Below are positions 1-8,275 of a stretch of 64,000 nucleotides of DNA, piece after piece. A program made the translations under genes and the position numbers. The notes under the pieces are model-generated. The model did no database searches. It had not been told where the DNA came from and saw only the letters and a program-made list of their open reading frames with translations. The stretch covers positions 434,001 to 498,000 of the forward strand of contig NZ_CADIJX010000004.1 of NCBI RefSeq assembly GCF_902859625.1, in the 5' to 3' direction. Every line of letters starts with the position of its first letter. Within the stretch, counting starts at the first letter, position 1. This stretch comes from Achromobacter pestifer (GTDB lineage Bacteria > Pseudomonadota > Gammaproteobacteria > Burkholderiales > Burkholderiaceae_B).

Positions 1-629
1 TCGGCCAGCTTGCGCAGGCCTTGCATGAATTCCTTGGTGGCGGGAATCACGCCGCCTTCGCCTTGCACGGGTTCCAGCATGATGGCGACCGTCTGGTCGT
101 CGATCAGCTTCTTCACCGATTCCAGGTCGTTCAGTTCGGCCTTGGGGAAGCCTTCCACTTGCGGGGCGAACATCTTGTCCCAGCCCGGCTTGCCGGACGC
201 GGACATCGTGGCCAGCGTGCGGCCGTGGAAGCCGTGGTTCATGGTGATGATCTTGTAGGCGCCGTTCTTCTTGACCTGGCCCCACTTGCGCGCCAGCTTG
301 ATGGCGCCTTCGTTGGCTTCGCCGCCGCTGTTGGCGAAGAAGACGCGGTCAAAGCAGGACGCGCCGGTCAGGCGCTGGGCCAGTTCGATCGACGGGATGT
401 TGTAGAACGCCGGCGACGGGTTCATCAGTTTTTGCGACTGTTCCACCAGCGCGCGCTGCATTTCCGGCGCGGAGTGGCCCAGCGTGTTCACGGCCCAGCC
501 CTGCACGAAGTCCAGGTATCGCTTGCCCGCGTGATCCTCCAGCCAGGATCCCTTGCCGCTGACGAACACGAGGTCCGGGCGGGAGGTGATCTCCATGAGG
601 GTGTTGACATTGAACTGGCTGAATTCCAT
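1..629 (-). CDS. argD: Acetylornithine aminotransferase, N-terminal part (runs off window)
   Basis: PLP-dependent class-III aminotransferase that interconverts N-acetylornithine and N-acetylglutamate semialdehyde in arginine synthesis (cytoplasm). About 209 residues are visible. The start ATG is at 629, giving [20 protein letters not shown]. The fold's signature stretches are present: the NSGGEANE phosphate-binding loop near residue 100, the NHGFHGRT segment near 130 and [10 protein letters not shown] near 190. The PLP lysine lies beyond the left edge. The gene is divergent from the Bug-protein gene at 847. ArgD is favoured over other class-III aminotransferases from the overall sequence, but the missing half leaves some doubt. 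Confidence 0.85.
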   Translation of the reverse strand, partial: MEFSQFNVNTLMEITSRPDLVFVSGKGSWLEDHAGKRYLDFVQGWAVNTLGHSAPEMQRALVEQSQKLMNPSPAFYNIPSIELAQRLTGASCFDRVFFANSGGEANEGAIKLARKWGQVKKNGAYKIITMNHGFHGRTLATMSASGKPGWDKMFAPQVEGFPKAELNDLESVKKLIDDQTVAIMLEPVQGEGGVIPATKEFMQGLRKLA

Positions 630-846
630 GGCGGTTCCTGCGGGGTAAAAGGACAGGGGGGAAGGAAACTTCGGGGGGAAGCCCGCGAAAGGGCAAATGT
701 AGCACCGACAGGGGGATGCTATCGTGACGCACCCCCGCCGATTTGCCACCGGGCCGCCTCAAAAGGGCCGCCAGCGCTGGCGCTCTATTTTATGCAAGCT
801 GCGCGCCCCCCGCGCGCAGCCCGTTGTTGCTTTTTACTGACCAATC

Positions 847-1812
847 ATGAAACGTATCCTTTCCAGTCTTGCCGCCGGCCTGGCGCTGGCGGCGGCCGGC
901 GCTCCGGCGCATGCCGATTTTCCTGAACGCCCCATCCGCCTGATCGTGCCGTTCCCGCCCGGGCAGGCCACTGACATCTTTGCCCGCGCCCTGGCTGAAA
1001 AGCTGGGCGCCGCCGTCAAGCAGCCCATCGTGGTGGAAAACCGCGCGGGCGCCGGCAGCAACATCGGCATGGAGCAGGCCGCCCGCGCCACGCCGGACGG
1101 CTACACGCTGGTCATCGCGGGCTCTGCCGCCGCCGTCAACCAGACCCTGTACAAGACCATCAACTACAGCCTGACCAAGGACTTCGCACCGGTGTCCGGC
1201 GTGTTCTCGGTGCCGCTGATGTTCCTGGCCACGCCGGCTTCGGGCATTACGTCGCTTCAGCAACTGGTGACGCAAGCCCGCGCCAATCCGGGTGAACTGG
1301 CCTATGCCAGCGCCGGCATCGGTGGCACGCAGCATTTGTCGGCCGAGATGTTCAAGGCCGCGGCGGATATCGACATCCGTCATATTCCGTACAAGGGCAG
1401 CGGCCCGGCGCAGGCGGATTTCCTGGGGCACCAGGTGCCGCTGATGGTGGATTCCGTCACCGCCGGTCTGCCGCACGTGCAAAGCAAGAAGGCCGTGGCG
1501 CTGGCCGTGACCACCGCCAAGCGCCTGCCGCAGTTGCCAGACGTGCCGACCGTTGCCGAATCCGGCTACCCCGGCTTCGAGGCCATCGGCTGGGCCGCCG
1601 TGCTGGCGCCGCGCGACACGCCGCCCGCCATCACGGACTATCTCAGCAAGCAGATCGGCCAGGCGCTGAATACGCCCGAGATGCAGAAATTCCTGCGCGA
1701 TCGTGGCGCGGAACCCATGCCGCTGACGCCCGCCGCCACTGGCACGTTCATCGCCACCGAAGTTGAAAAATGGGGCCGTGCCGTGAAGCAGTCCGGCGCC
1801 CAGGTCGACTAA
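847..1812 (+). CDS. Bug-family tripartite tricarboxylate transporter binding protein
   Basis: Periplasmic solute-binding protein of the TctC/Bug family, 321 aa, the usual length. Residues 1-23 are a Sec signal peptide ending AHA. The mature protein opens with [19 protein letters not shown], the family's typical start. [12 protein letters not shown], the PDGYTL segment, [10 protein letters not shown] and the late [16 protein letters not shown] block are all diagnostic. No TctA/TctB membrane genes are adjacent, so it is an orphan receptor, as is common in Bordetella and Achromobacter. Its ligand (often a carboxylate) cannot be read from the sequence. A strong hairpin terminator follows. Confidence 0.92.
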   Translation: MKRILSSLAAGLALAAAGAPAHADFPERPIRLIVPFPPGQATDIFARALAEKLGAAVKQPIVVENRAGAGSNIGMEQAARATPDGYTLVIAGSAAAVNQTLYKTINYSLTKDFAPVSGVFSVPLMFLATPASGITSLQQLVTQARANPGELAYASAGIGGTQHLSAEMFKAAADIDIRHIPYKGSGPAQADFLGHQVPLMVDSVTAGLPHVQSKKAVALAVTTAKRLPQLPDVPTVAESGYPGFEAIGWAAVLAPRDTPPAITDYLSKQIGQALNTPEMQKFLRDRGAEPMPLTPAATGTFIATEVEKWGRAVKQSGAQVD

Positions 1813-1830
1813 ACGTCCCGCCTTGCCAAC

Positions 1831-1864
1831 AAGCCGTCCCTCTGAAAAGGGGACGGCTTTTTTC
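1831..1864 (+). terminator. Rho-independent terminator after Bug gene
   Basis: A 10-bp perfect stem (AAGCCGTCCC with GGGACGGCTT, 1831-1840 and 1850-1859) has a 9-nt loop and is followed by a run of T. It lies 18 bp after the Bug stop codon. Confidence 0.9.
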
Positions 1865-2006
1865 ATGGCGGACCAGCGCCGCACGGCGGGCCAGTGCTGC
1901 CCGATTGGGTGGTTTTTCTGGATGATCCATCCCGCCCCGGCCGGTTTATCCACAGCCCGCGCTTGCCTATGCTCTACGCTCCAACGACTCATGTAGGGGC
2001 TATTCC

Positions 2007-2780
2007 ATGGCAGACCATTCCATCAAGGGCAAAGTCGCGCTGATCGCCGGCGGCGCCAAGAACCTGGGCGGCCTGATCGCGCGCGACCTGGCCAAGCATG
2101 GCGCCAGCGCCGTCGCGATCCACTACAACAGCGCCGCCTCCAAGGCCGACGCGGACGCGACCGTCGCCGCCATCCAGGCTGCCGGCGCGAAGGCGGTGGC
2201 GCTGCAAGGCGACCTGACGACGGCAGGCGCCATCGAAAAGTTGTTCGCGGATGCCATCGCCGCCGTCGGCAAGCCCGATATCGCGATCAACACCGTGGGC
2301 AAGGTGTTGAAGAAGCCGTTCACCGAGATCAGCGAGGCCGACTACGACGAGATGACGGCGGTGAATTCCAAGACCGCCTTCTTCTTCCTGCGCGAAGCCG
2401 GCAAGCACGTCAACGACAACGGCAAGATCTGCACGCTGGTGACGTCCTTGCTGGGCGCGTTCACGCCGTTCTATGCCGCTTACGCCGGCACCAAGGCGCC
2501 GGTGGAACACTACACCCGGGCAGCGTCCAAGGAGTTCGGCGCGCGTGGCATCTCGGTGACCGCGGTGGGTCCCGGCCCGATGGACACGCCGTTCTTCTAC
2601 CCGGCCGAAGGGGCCGACGCGGTGGCGTATCACAAGACCGCCGCCGCGCTCTCGCCGTTCAGCAAGACCGGCCTGACCGATATCGAAGACGTGGTGCCCT
2701 TCATTCGCCACCTGGTCAGCGACGGCTGGTGGATCACGGGCCAGACCATTTTGATCAACGGCGGCTATACGACGAAGTAA
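2007..2780 (+). CDS. SDR-family oxidoreductase
   Basis: Classical short-chain dehydrogenase/reductase of 257 aa. The cofactor loop is GGAKNLGG (residues 15-22), a variant of TGxxxGxG. NTVG (95-98) replaces the usual NNAG. The catalytic residues are S147, Y159 and K163 (YAGTK). The C-terminal WWITGQTILINGGYTTK is the usual SDR end. The unusual AGGAKNLGG and NTVG variants place it in a divergent subgroup, so the substrate is unknown. It is followed 70 bp later by a LysR gene on the same strand, which may be its regulator. Confidence 0.88.
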   Translation: MADHSIKGKVALIAGGAKNLGGLIARDLAKHGASAVAIHYNSAASKADADATVAAIQAAGAKAVALQGDLTTAGAIEKLFADAIAAVGKPDIAINTVGKVLKKPFTEISEADYDEMTAVNSKTAFFFLREAGKHVNDNGKICTLVTSLLGAFTPFYAAYAGTKAPVEHYTRAASKEFGARGISVTAVGPGPMDTPFFYPAEGADAVAYHKTAAALSPFSKTGLTDIEDVVPFIRHLVSDGWWITGQTILINGGYTTK

Positions 2781-2810
2781 ACGGCTACTCTGTCCGCTGC
2801 CGTTTTCCAC

Positions 2811-2853
2811 AAGGAGACCCGCCGCCCGCCCGGCGGCGGTACGCAGACGCATG
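2811..2853 (+). promoter_or_regulatory. Shine-Dalgarno separated from the start codon by a hairpin
   Basis: AAGGAG (2811-2816) is the only good ribosome-binding site before the LysR ATG at 2851, but it is about 34 nt upstream. A perfect 8-bp hairpin, CCGCCGCC/GGCGGCGG with a 5-nt loop (2819-2839), sits between them. Folding it would bring the site to about 13 nt from the ATG. No in-frame ATG, GTG or TTG occurs between 2811 and 2851. Confidence 0.45.
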
Positions 2854-3759
2854 GACAGATTCGATCAGTACCGCGTGTTCGCCCGGGTTGCCGACATGGG
2901 CAGCTTCATCAAGGCCGCCCACGCGCTGGGACTGCCGCGCGCATCGGTATCCGCCGCCATCCAGCAGTTGGAAACGCAGCTGGGCGTGCGGCTGCTGCAC
3001 CGGACCACGCGCCAGGTGCGGCTGACGGCGGATGGCGAACAGCTGCTGGAGCGCGTGCGGCCCCTGATCGCGGAAGTGGAGGACATTGACCAGTTGTTCC
3101 ACGCCAGCCAGCGGCAGGTGTCGGGGCGGCTTAGCATCGATGCGCCCAGCCGCATCGCGCGCCGGCTGATCGCCCCGGCGCTGCCAGGACTGTTGCGCCG
3201 CCATCCGCGGCTTGAACTCGCCTTGAACTCCACCGACCGCGCGATTGATCTGGTGCAGGAGGGAGTGGACTGCGCCGTGCGCATCGGCATGCTGGACGAC
3301 AGCAGCCTGGTCGTGCGGCCGCTGGGCCATATCGCCTTGATCAATTGCGCCAGCCCGGATTATCTGCGCGAGCACGGCGCCCTCCGGCAACCCGCCGACT
3401 TGTCCACAGGGCATTGGGCCGTGGGCTATGCGTCGCCGAAAACCGGCCGCGAGTTGCCCTGGGAATACCTGTCCGCCGACGGCGCCGAGCACCGGGTGCA
3501 GATCCCCAGCCGGGTCGTCGTCGACAATGCCGAAAACTATATCGCCTGCTGCGTGGCCGGCCTGGGGCTCATCCAGATACCGCGTTTCGATGTGCAGGAC
3601 GCGCTGGACGCCGGGGAACTCGTCGAAGTGATGCCTGACTATCGCTCGGCGTCGATGCCAGTATCGCTGTTGTATCCGCATCGGCGGCAACGCTCGCGCC
3701 GCCTTGCCGCCTTCCATGAATGGTTTGAAGCCTTGATGCAGCCCCATCTGGACCCCTGA
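2851..3759 (+). CDS. LysR-family transcriptional regulator
   Basis: LysR-type regulator of 302 aa, normal length. The N-terminal winged helix-turn-helix covers roughly residues 1-60 (RVADMGSFIKAAHALGLPRASVSAAIQQLE), followed by a linker helix and an effector domain from about residue 90. ATG 2851 is the first possible start in frame. It lies downstream of and co-oriented with the SDR gene rather than divergent. It resembles the many LysR proteins that control small oxidoreductase genes. The effector is unknown. Confidence 0.92.
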   Translation: MDRFDQYRVFARVADMGSFIKAAHALGLPRASVSAAIQQLETQLGVRLLHRTTRQVRLTADGEQLLERVRPLIAEVEDIDQLFHASQRQVSGRLSIDAPSRIARRLIAPALPGLLRRHPRLELALNSTDRAIDLVQEGVDCAVRIGMLDDSSLVVRPLGHIALINCASPDYLREHGALRQPADLSTGHWAVGYASPKTGRELPWEYLSADGAEHRVQIPSRVVVDNAENYIACCVAGLGLIQIPRFDVQDALDAGELVEVMPDYRSASMPVSLLYPHRRQRSRRLAAFHEWFEALMQPHLDP

Positions 3760-3925
3760 TCCGCAGGCAGGTCGGCATCCAGGGCGGCGTGGGGTGCAAG
3801 CGTTCCATCTCGGTGCTCGCCGCGCGCCGACTCGGCGCGTCGCGCACCAGGGCGGTGCGTCCGTGACGCTGCCCGCCCATCCTCTCCCCGCAGCCAGAAA
3901 TGGCACGGAACTTGCTTTTCCAGTT

Positions 3926-3948
3926 TTGTATACCGAACTGGTGTGCAA
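3926..3948. promoter_or_regulatory. Imperfect palindrome upstream of amino-acid ABC operon
   Basis: TTGTATACC-GAACT-GGTGTGCAA is an inverted repeat with two mismatches. It is 45 bp upstream of the binding-protein ATG in the 234-bp gap after the LysR gene. A second inverted repeat, CAGTT...AACTG (3921-3940), overlaps it. The TTGTATAC core resembles operators of GntR/FCD regulators. No such regulator is adjacent. Confidence 0.4.
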
Positions 3949-3993
3949 CGTATCGGCCCGACCCTGGGCGATGCGCGTCCTGGAGAGTCCCTC

Positions 3994-4776
3994 ATGAATC
4001 GTAGAACCCTGTTGTTGTCCCTCTGCACCGCCGCCACCCTGCTGGCCGCGCCGCTGACGCACGCCGACACGCTGGACGATATCGTCAAATCAGGCACCAT
4101 CAAGATCGCCGTACCGCAGGATTTCCCGCCCTTCGGATCGGTGGGCGCCGACATGAAACCGCTGGGCTACGACATCGACACCGCGCAGCTCATCGCCAAG
4201 CAGTTGGGCGTGAAACTGGAACTGGTGCCGGTCACCAGCGCCAACCGCGTGCCGTACCTGCAAACGCGCAAGGTGGACCTGGTGATCTCCAGCCTGGGCA
4301 AGAACGCGGAACGCGAGAAGGCCATCGACTTCTCGGACGCCTACGCGCCGTTCTTCAATGGCGTATTTGGCCCGGCCGACCTGAAGGTGGCGTCGGCCGC
4401 GGACCTGGCCGGCAAGACGATCGGCGTCACGCGCGGCGCGGTGGAAGACATCGAACTATCCAAGATCGCCCCCGAATCGGCCACGCTCAAGCGCTATGAA
4501 GACAACAACGGCACCATCACCGCCTTCCTGTCGGGCCAGGTGCCGATGATCGCGACCGGCAACGTGGTGGCTGCCGCCATCCTGGCGCGCAATCCGGCCA
4601 AGAAGCCCGAGACGAAATTCCTCATCAAGAATTCGCCGTGCTACATCGGCATGAACAAGGACGAGCCCAAGCTGCGCGCCAAGGTCAATGACATCCTTGC
4701 CGCTGCCAAGCGCGACGGTTCACTGTCGACGATCTCGCAAAAGTGGCTGGGCGCCGAGCTGCCCAAGGATCTGTAA
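3994..4776 (+). CDS. Polar amino-acid ABC transporter, substrate-binding protein
   Basis: Periplasmic binding protein of the SBP_bac_3 family, 260 aa. Start ATG 3994 follows GGAGAG at 3981-3986. It encodes a Sec signal peptide of 24 residues ending THA. The mature protein has IKIAVPQDFPPFGSVG and the GYDIDTAQLIAKQLG block, typical of HisJ/GlnH-type receptors. DLVISSLGKNAEREKAIDFSD is the second conserved lobe. It is the first gene of a four-gene operon with two permeases and an ATPase. The ligand is probably an amino acid, not further defined. Confidence 0.93.
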   Translation: MNRRTLLLSLCTAATLLAAPLTHADTLDDIVKSGTIKIAVPQDFPPFGSVGADMKPLGYDIDTAQLIAKQLGVKLELVPVTSANRVPYLQTRKVDLVISSLGKNAEREKAIDFSDAYAPFFNGVFGPADLKVASAADLAGKTIGVTRGAVEDIELSKIAPESATLKRYEDNNGTITAFLSGQVPMIATGNVVAAAILARNPAKKPETKFLIKNSPCYIGMNKDEPKLRAKVNDILAAAKRDGSLSTISQKWLGAELPKDL

Positions 4777-4794
4777 GCCCCGAAGGCGGCCATC

Positions 4795-5463
4795 ATGGCT
4801 TACCAATACGATTTCGGCGCCGTCTTCGACTACACGCCGGTGCTGATCAAAGGCATCGGCGTCACGGTTGAACTGATCGCGTTTGGCGCCGTGGCGGGCG
4901 TGGCGCTGGGCATCGCCTGCGCCTGGGTCCGCACGCAGGGCCCGGCGTGGCTGCGCGCGCTGGTCGCGACCTATGTCGAACTGATCCGCAACACGCCTTT
5001 CCTGATCCAGCTGTTCTTCGTGTTCTTCGGCCTGCCGTCTCTTGGCGTGCAATTGGGCGAAATGCAGGCCGCCTGCCTGGCGATGGCGCTGAACCTGGGC
5101 GCCTATAGCGCCGAGATCATCCGCGCCGGCATCGACGCAACGCCCAAAGGCCAATACGAAGCGGGCGCCAGCCTGGCGATGACGCGCTTCCAGGTATTCC
5201 GGCATGTGGTACTGATGCCGGCGCTCAAGCGCATCTGGCCGGCGTTGTCCTCACAGATCGTGATCGTGATGTTGGGTTCGGCGGTGTGCTCGCAGATTGC
5301 CGCTGAAGACCTGACGTTTGCCGCCAACTTCATCCAGTCGCGCAACTTCCGCGCGTTCGAGGTGTACCTGGTCACCACCGGCATCTACCTGGCGTTGGCC
5401 ATCCTGCTGCGCCAATTGCTGCGCCTGGCCGGGCGGCGCCTGTTTCGCAAGGCGGCAAGATGA
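4795..5463 (+). CDS. Polar amino-acid ABC transporter permease
   Basis: Inner-membrane permease of the HisM/GlnP family, 222 aa. It has about five hydrophobic segments and the ATPase-coupling EAA loop (EAGASLAMTRFQVFRHVVLMP region, about residues 121-142). The early ELIRNTPFLIQLFFVFFGLP stretch is the family signature. It starts 18 bp after the binding-protein stop and its end overlaps the next permease by 4 bp (ATGA), so the two are translationally coupled and form a heterodimer. Confidence 0.93.
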   Translation: MAYQYDFGAVFDYTPVLIKGIGVTVELIAFGAVAGVALGIACAWVRTQGPAWLRALVATYVELIRNTPFLIQLFFVFFGLPSLGVQLGEMQAACLAMALNLGAYSAEIIRAGIDATPKGQYEAGASLAMTRFQVFRHVVLMPALKRIWPALSSQIVIVMLGSAVCSQIAAEDLTFAANFIQSRNFRAFEVYLVTTGIYLALAILLRQLLRLAGRRLFRKAAR

Positions 5464-6116
5464 TTGAATTCTCAAGCTGGGACATTGTCCGCAACCTGCT
5501 GCTGGCCGCACGCTGGACGGTGGTGCTGTCGCTGGTGGCCTTTGCCGGCGGCGCGTTGATGGGCATGCTGGCGCTGATGATGCGGACGTCCCGCGTCGCC
5601 GCGATGCGGCGCGTCAGCTGGGCGTATATCGAACTGTTCCAGGGCACGCCGCTCTTGATGCAGCTGTTCCTGGCGTTCTTCGGACTATCGCTGCTGGGGT
5701 TGGAAGTGCCGCCGTGGCTGGCCGCGGGCGCCGCGTTGACTCTGTGGTCGGGCGCGTTCCTGGCCGAGATCTGGCGCGGTTGCGTGGAAGCCATCCCGAA
5801 AGGCCAATGGGAGGCGTCGGCCAGCCTGGCGCTGGGCTACGTGCAGCAGATGCGCCACGTGGTGCTGCCGCAGGCGTTGCGCATCGCCATCGCGCCTACC
5901 GTCGGCTTCGCGGTGCAGATCGTCAAAAGCACCGCGCTGACCTCCATCATCGGATTCACGGAACTGTCCAAGGCCAGCACCGTGATCACCAACGCCACCT
6001 TCAGCCCCTTCACCGTCTACGCCTGCGCCGCGCTCATCTACTTCGCGCTGTGCTGGCCCTTGTCCCGACTCAGCCTCCGACTGGAAAGGAAGTTGCATGC
6101 CCCTCATCGCCCTTGA
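5460..6116 (+). CDS. Polar amino-acid ABC transporter permease, second subunit
   Basis: Second HisQ/GlnP-type permease, 218 aa. It carries the YIELFQGTPLLMQLFLAFFGL signature and an EAA loop (EASASLALGYVQQMRHVVLPQ). It overlaps the upstream permease by 4 bp, and its 3' end overlaps the downstream ATPase start by 20 bp. The complete importer thus has a heterodimeric membrane part. It acts in the inner membrane. Confidence 0.93.
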   Translation: MIEFSSWDIVRNLLLAARWTVVLSLVAFAGGALMGMLALMMRTSRVAAMRRVSWAYIELFQGTPLLMQLFLAFFGLSLLGLEVPPWLAAGAALTLWSGAFLAEIWRGCVEAIPKGQWEASASLALGYVQQMRHVVLPQALRIAIAPTVGFAVQIVKSTALTSIIGFTELSKASTVITNATFSPFTVYACAALIYFALCWPLSRLSLRLERKLHAPHRP

Positions 6117-6834
6117 AGACGTCCGCAAGAAATTCGGCGACAACGAAGTCCTGAAGGGGGTGACGCTGCGCGTCGAACCCGGCGAGGTCATCGCCATCAT
6201 CGGCAAAAGCGGCTCGGGAAAGAGCACGCTCTTGCGTTGCGTGAATGGGCTGGAGCAAATCGACGGCGGCGCCATCATGGTGGCCGACGCGCAGCTGGGC
6301 GACGACGAATTGCGGTTGCGCGCCCTGCGGCTGAAGGTCGGCATGATCTTCCAGCAGTTCAACCTGTTCCCGCACCTGACGGTCGGGCGCAACGTGATGC
6401 TGTCGCCGATGGTGGCCAAGCGCATTCCCGAGGCGCAAGCGGCCGACCTGGCGCGCGCCATGCTGACCCGCGTGGGGCTGGCGCACAAGTTCGACGCCTG
6501 GCCCGAGGAATTGTCAGGCGGACAGCAGCAGCGCGTGGCCATCGCGCGCGCGCTCGCCATGCAACCGCTGGCTCTGTTGTGCGATGAAATCACCTCGGCG
6601 CTGGACCCGGAACTGGTCAATGAAGTGCTGGCGGTGGTGCGTGAACTGGCGGCCGACGGCATGACGCTGTTGATGGTCACGCACGAAATGCGCTTTGCGC
6701 GGGAAGTGTGCGACCGCGTCGTGTTCATGCATCAGGGCCGCGTGCACGAGATCGGGCCGCCCGAGGAGCTGTTTTCCGCGCCCGCCACCCCCGAACTGCG
6801 GCAATTCCTGGGGATGACGGACCTGGCGGCCTGA
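6097..6834 (+). CDS. Polar amino-acid ABC transporter ATP-binding protein
   Basis: HisP/GlnQ-type ATPase, 245 aa. The Walker A motif GKSGSGKST is at residues 36-44. The Q-loop is FQQFNLF, the signature LSGGQQQRVAIARAL, Walker B LLCDEITSALDPE, and the H-loop VTHEM. ATG 6097 lies inside the upstream permease gene and has GAAAGGA just before it (6084-6090). It powers the importer encoded from 3994. It is last in the operon and convergent with the aldolase-like gene. Confidence 0.95.
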   Translation: MPLIALEDVRKKFGDNEVLKGVTLRVEPGEVIAIIGKSGSGKSTLLRCVNGLEQIDGGAIMVADAQLGDDELRLRALRLKVGMIFQQFNLFPHLTVGRNVMLSPMVAKRIPEAQAADLARAMLTRVGLAHKFDAWPEELSGGQQQRVAIARALAMQPLALLCDEITSALDPELVNEVLAVVRELAADGMTLLMVTHEMRFAREVCDRVVFMHQGRVHEIGPPEELFSAPATPELRQFLGMTDLAA

Positions 6835-6843
6835 GGAGCGGCG

Positions 6844-6863
6844 GGCGCCGGCTGCCCGGCGCC
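6844..6863. terminator. GC-rich hairpin between convergent genes
   Basis: A perfect 8-bp stem (GGCGCCGG/CCGGCGCC, 4-nt loop) fills the 33-bp gap between the ABC ATPase and the aldolase-like gene, which converge. There is no T run, so bidirectional termination is only plausible. Confidence 0.4.
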
Positions 6864-6867
6864 GCAG

Positions 6868-8007
6868 TCAGCGCGAAAAGCCCCGCGCCGCGATTTCCCA
6901 CACGTCTTGCACCACGTCGTCCCGCACCACCACCAGCCCGTCATGCAGGTTGAAGGTGGGATCCACGTGCGAAGGCACCAGCCGCAGCACCTCACCCAGT
7001 GCGGGCGCTTGCGTCCCCGGCGCCACACGCACCACGCCATGCTCATCGTTGATGGCGGCATACGTCAGGCCGTCCGCCTTGAAGACCGCAGGCGGGCCGC
7101 ATTCGGCGGTGGTGGATTTCAGGCCTGCATCCAGGATCACGCGATCCGGGGCGGGAGTGCTCATCACGGTGGACAGGACGAACAGGCTGTTCTGGAACGT
7201 CAACGGCCCGCCCCATTCATTCGCGCCATAGTCGCCGTCCATGAAGGCGTAGGAACCCGCCTGCAATTCCGTGAATACCCCGCTTGCCGCGTCGAATTCC
7301 GCGCTGCCCGTGCCACCGCCCGTGATGATGTCGCACGCAATGCCGCTTTCGCGCAGCAGTTGCGCGTAGGACGCCGCGATGCGCGCCGTCTGCCGGCAGA
7401 CCTGCGCCCGTTCTTCGCGCGTGCGGAAATGCTGCACCGAGCCGTGATAGGCCTGTAACCCCACGAAGTTCACGCCGGGCAGGTCGCGCGCCTGTTGCGC
7501 CAGCGCCAGCACCAGGGCGTCGTCCGCCACGCCGCAGCGGCCTTGCCCCACGTCCACCTCGACCAGTATGTCGATTTCCGCCCCGGCCTGCGTCATGGCC
7601 TGGGAAATCTGCGTCAGGTTCTGCGCGTTGTCGACGCAGACGCTCATCTTGGCGGTTCGCGCCAGTTGGCCCAGCAAGGCCAGCTTAGCGGGGCCGACGA
7701 CTTCATTGCTGATGTGGATGTCGTGGATGCCCGCCGCCACGAAGGGCAGGGCTTCACTGACTTTCTGGCAACAGATGCCGCGCGCGCCCAGCGCCAGCTG
7801 GCGCAACGCGATTTCCGGGCACTTGTGCGCCTTGGCGTGCGGGCGCAGGGCGACGTCATGGCGGTCGGCCCAGGCCTGCATGGCGCGCAGATTGGCCTCG
7901 AACGGCTCCAGGTCCAGCACCAGGCTGGGCGTGTCGACGCGGGCCAAGGGGTCGCCCGGTTGCGCGGGCGGGGGCAGCGCAATGCCGCGTATGACTTCCT
8001 GGGACAT
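6868..8007 (-). CDS. D-threonine aldolase-like PLP enzyme (alanine racemase fold)
   Basis: 379-aa fold-type III PLP enzyme of the D-threonine aldolase / D-3-hydroxyaspartate aldolase family, which cleaves D-beta-hydroxy amino acids to glycine plus aldehyde with Mn2+. ATG 8007 was chosen because the product then starts MSQEVIRG with a GGAGT site upstream. The Schiff-base lysine is K59 in RPHAKAHK. The metal pair is H347 and D349 in SHVDPTFNLHD, the HxD form of aldolases rather than the HxC of D-serine dehydratases. Length and numbering match characterised D-threonine aldolases as I recall them. It is divergent from the TAXI-TRAP importer, which may supply its substrate. Confidence 0.85.
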   Translation of the reverse strand: MSQEVIRGIALPPPAQPGDPLARVDTPSLVLDLEPFEANLRAMQAWADRHDVALRPHAKAHKCPEIALRQLALGARGICCQKVSEALPFVAAGIHDIHISNEVVGPAKLALLGQLARTAKMSVCVDNAQNLTQISQAMTQAGAEIDILVEVDVGQGRCGVADDALVLALAQQARDLPGVNFVGLQAYHGSVQHFRTREERAQVCRQTARIAASYAQLLRESGIACDIITGGGTGSAEFDAASGVFTELQAGSYAFMDGDYGANEWGGPLTFQNSLFVLSTVMSTPAPDRVILDAGLKSTTAECGPPAVFKADGLTYAAINDEHGVVRVAPGTQAPALGEVLRLVPSHVDPTFNLHDGLVVVRDDVVQDVWEIAARGFSR

Positions 8008-8051
8008 CGGGGTGACTCCGTTATCTGAACCGCATGGGTCGACCCTGCACG

Positions 8052-8123
8052 CCATAACCAAATCAAGGCTATCCATAACCAAAGGGGTAGGTGACCCCCT
8101 GGTAAACGATAGCCCCGTAACCA
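8052..8123. promoter_or_regulatory. Three helically phased TAACCA boxes in a divergent promoter region
   Basis: TAACCA occurs at 8055-8060, 8076-8081 and 8118-8123. The spacings are 21 and 42 bp, whole multiples of two helical turns. The first two lie in an 11-bp direct repeat, CCATAACCAAA (8052 and 8073). All are in the 268-bp region between the aldolase-like gene and the TAXI gene. They could be sites for a regulator encoded elsewhere. Confidence 0.45.
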
Positions 8124-8166
8124 TTGGCTACGCATAGTCAACATGCCAGAATTTCATCATAGAAAA

Positions 8167-8191
8167 GGCCTCATGGGGGAGGCCCATTTTT
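8167..8191. terminator. Leader hairpin with T run upstream of TAXI gene
   Basis: GGCCTC-ATGGGG-GAGGCC (8167-8184) is followed by CATTTTT on the plus strand and has AAAA before it, so it is terminator-like in both directions. It is 85 bp upstream of the TAXI ATG. It could be a leader attenuator or a stop for antisense transcripts. Confidence 0.4.
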
Positions 8192-8275
8192 GCCTCGGCT
8201 CACGCCCCGGGCAGGAATGATCCGACGCGCAGCGTCACATCGATAAACCCGTCAACAAGTCCCGGAGAAGCTCGC

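Noticed and set aside
21..926. 301-codon plus-strand frame over argD
   Set aside because: Reads antisense to argD and runs into the Bug signal peptide in another frame; no domain.
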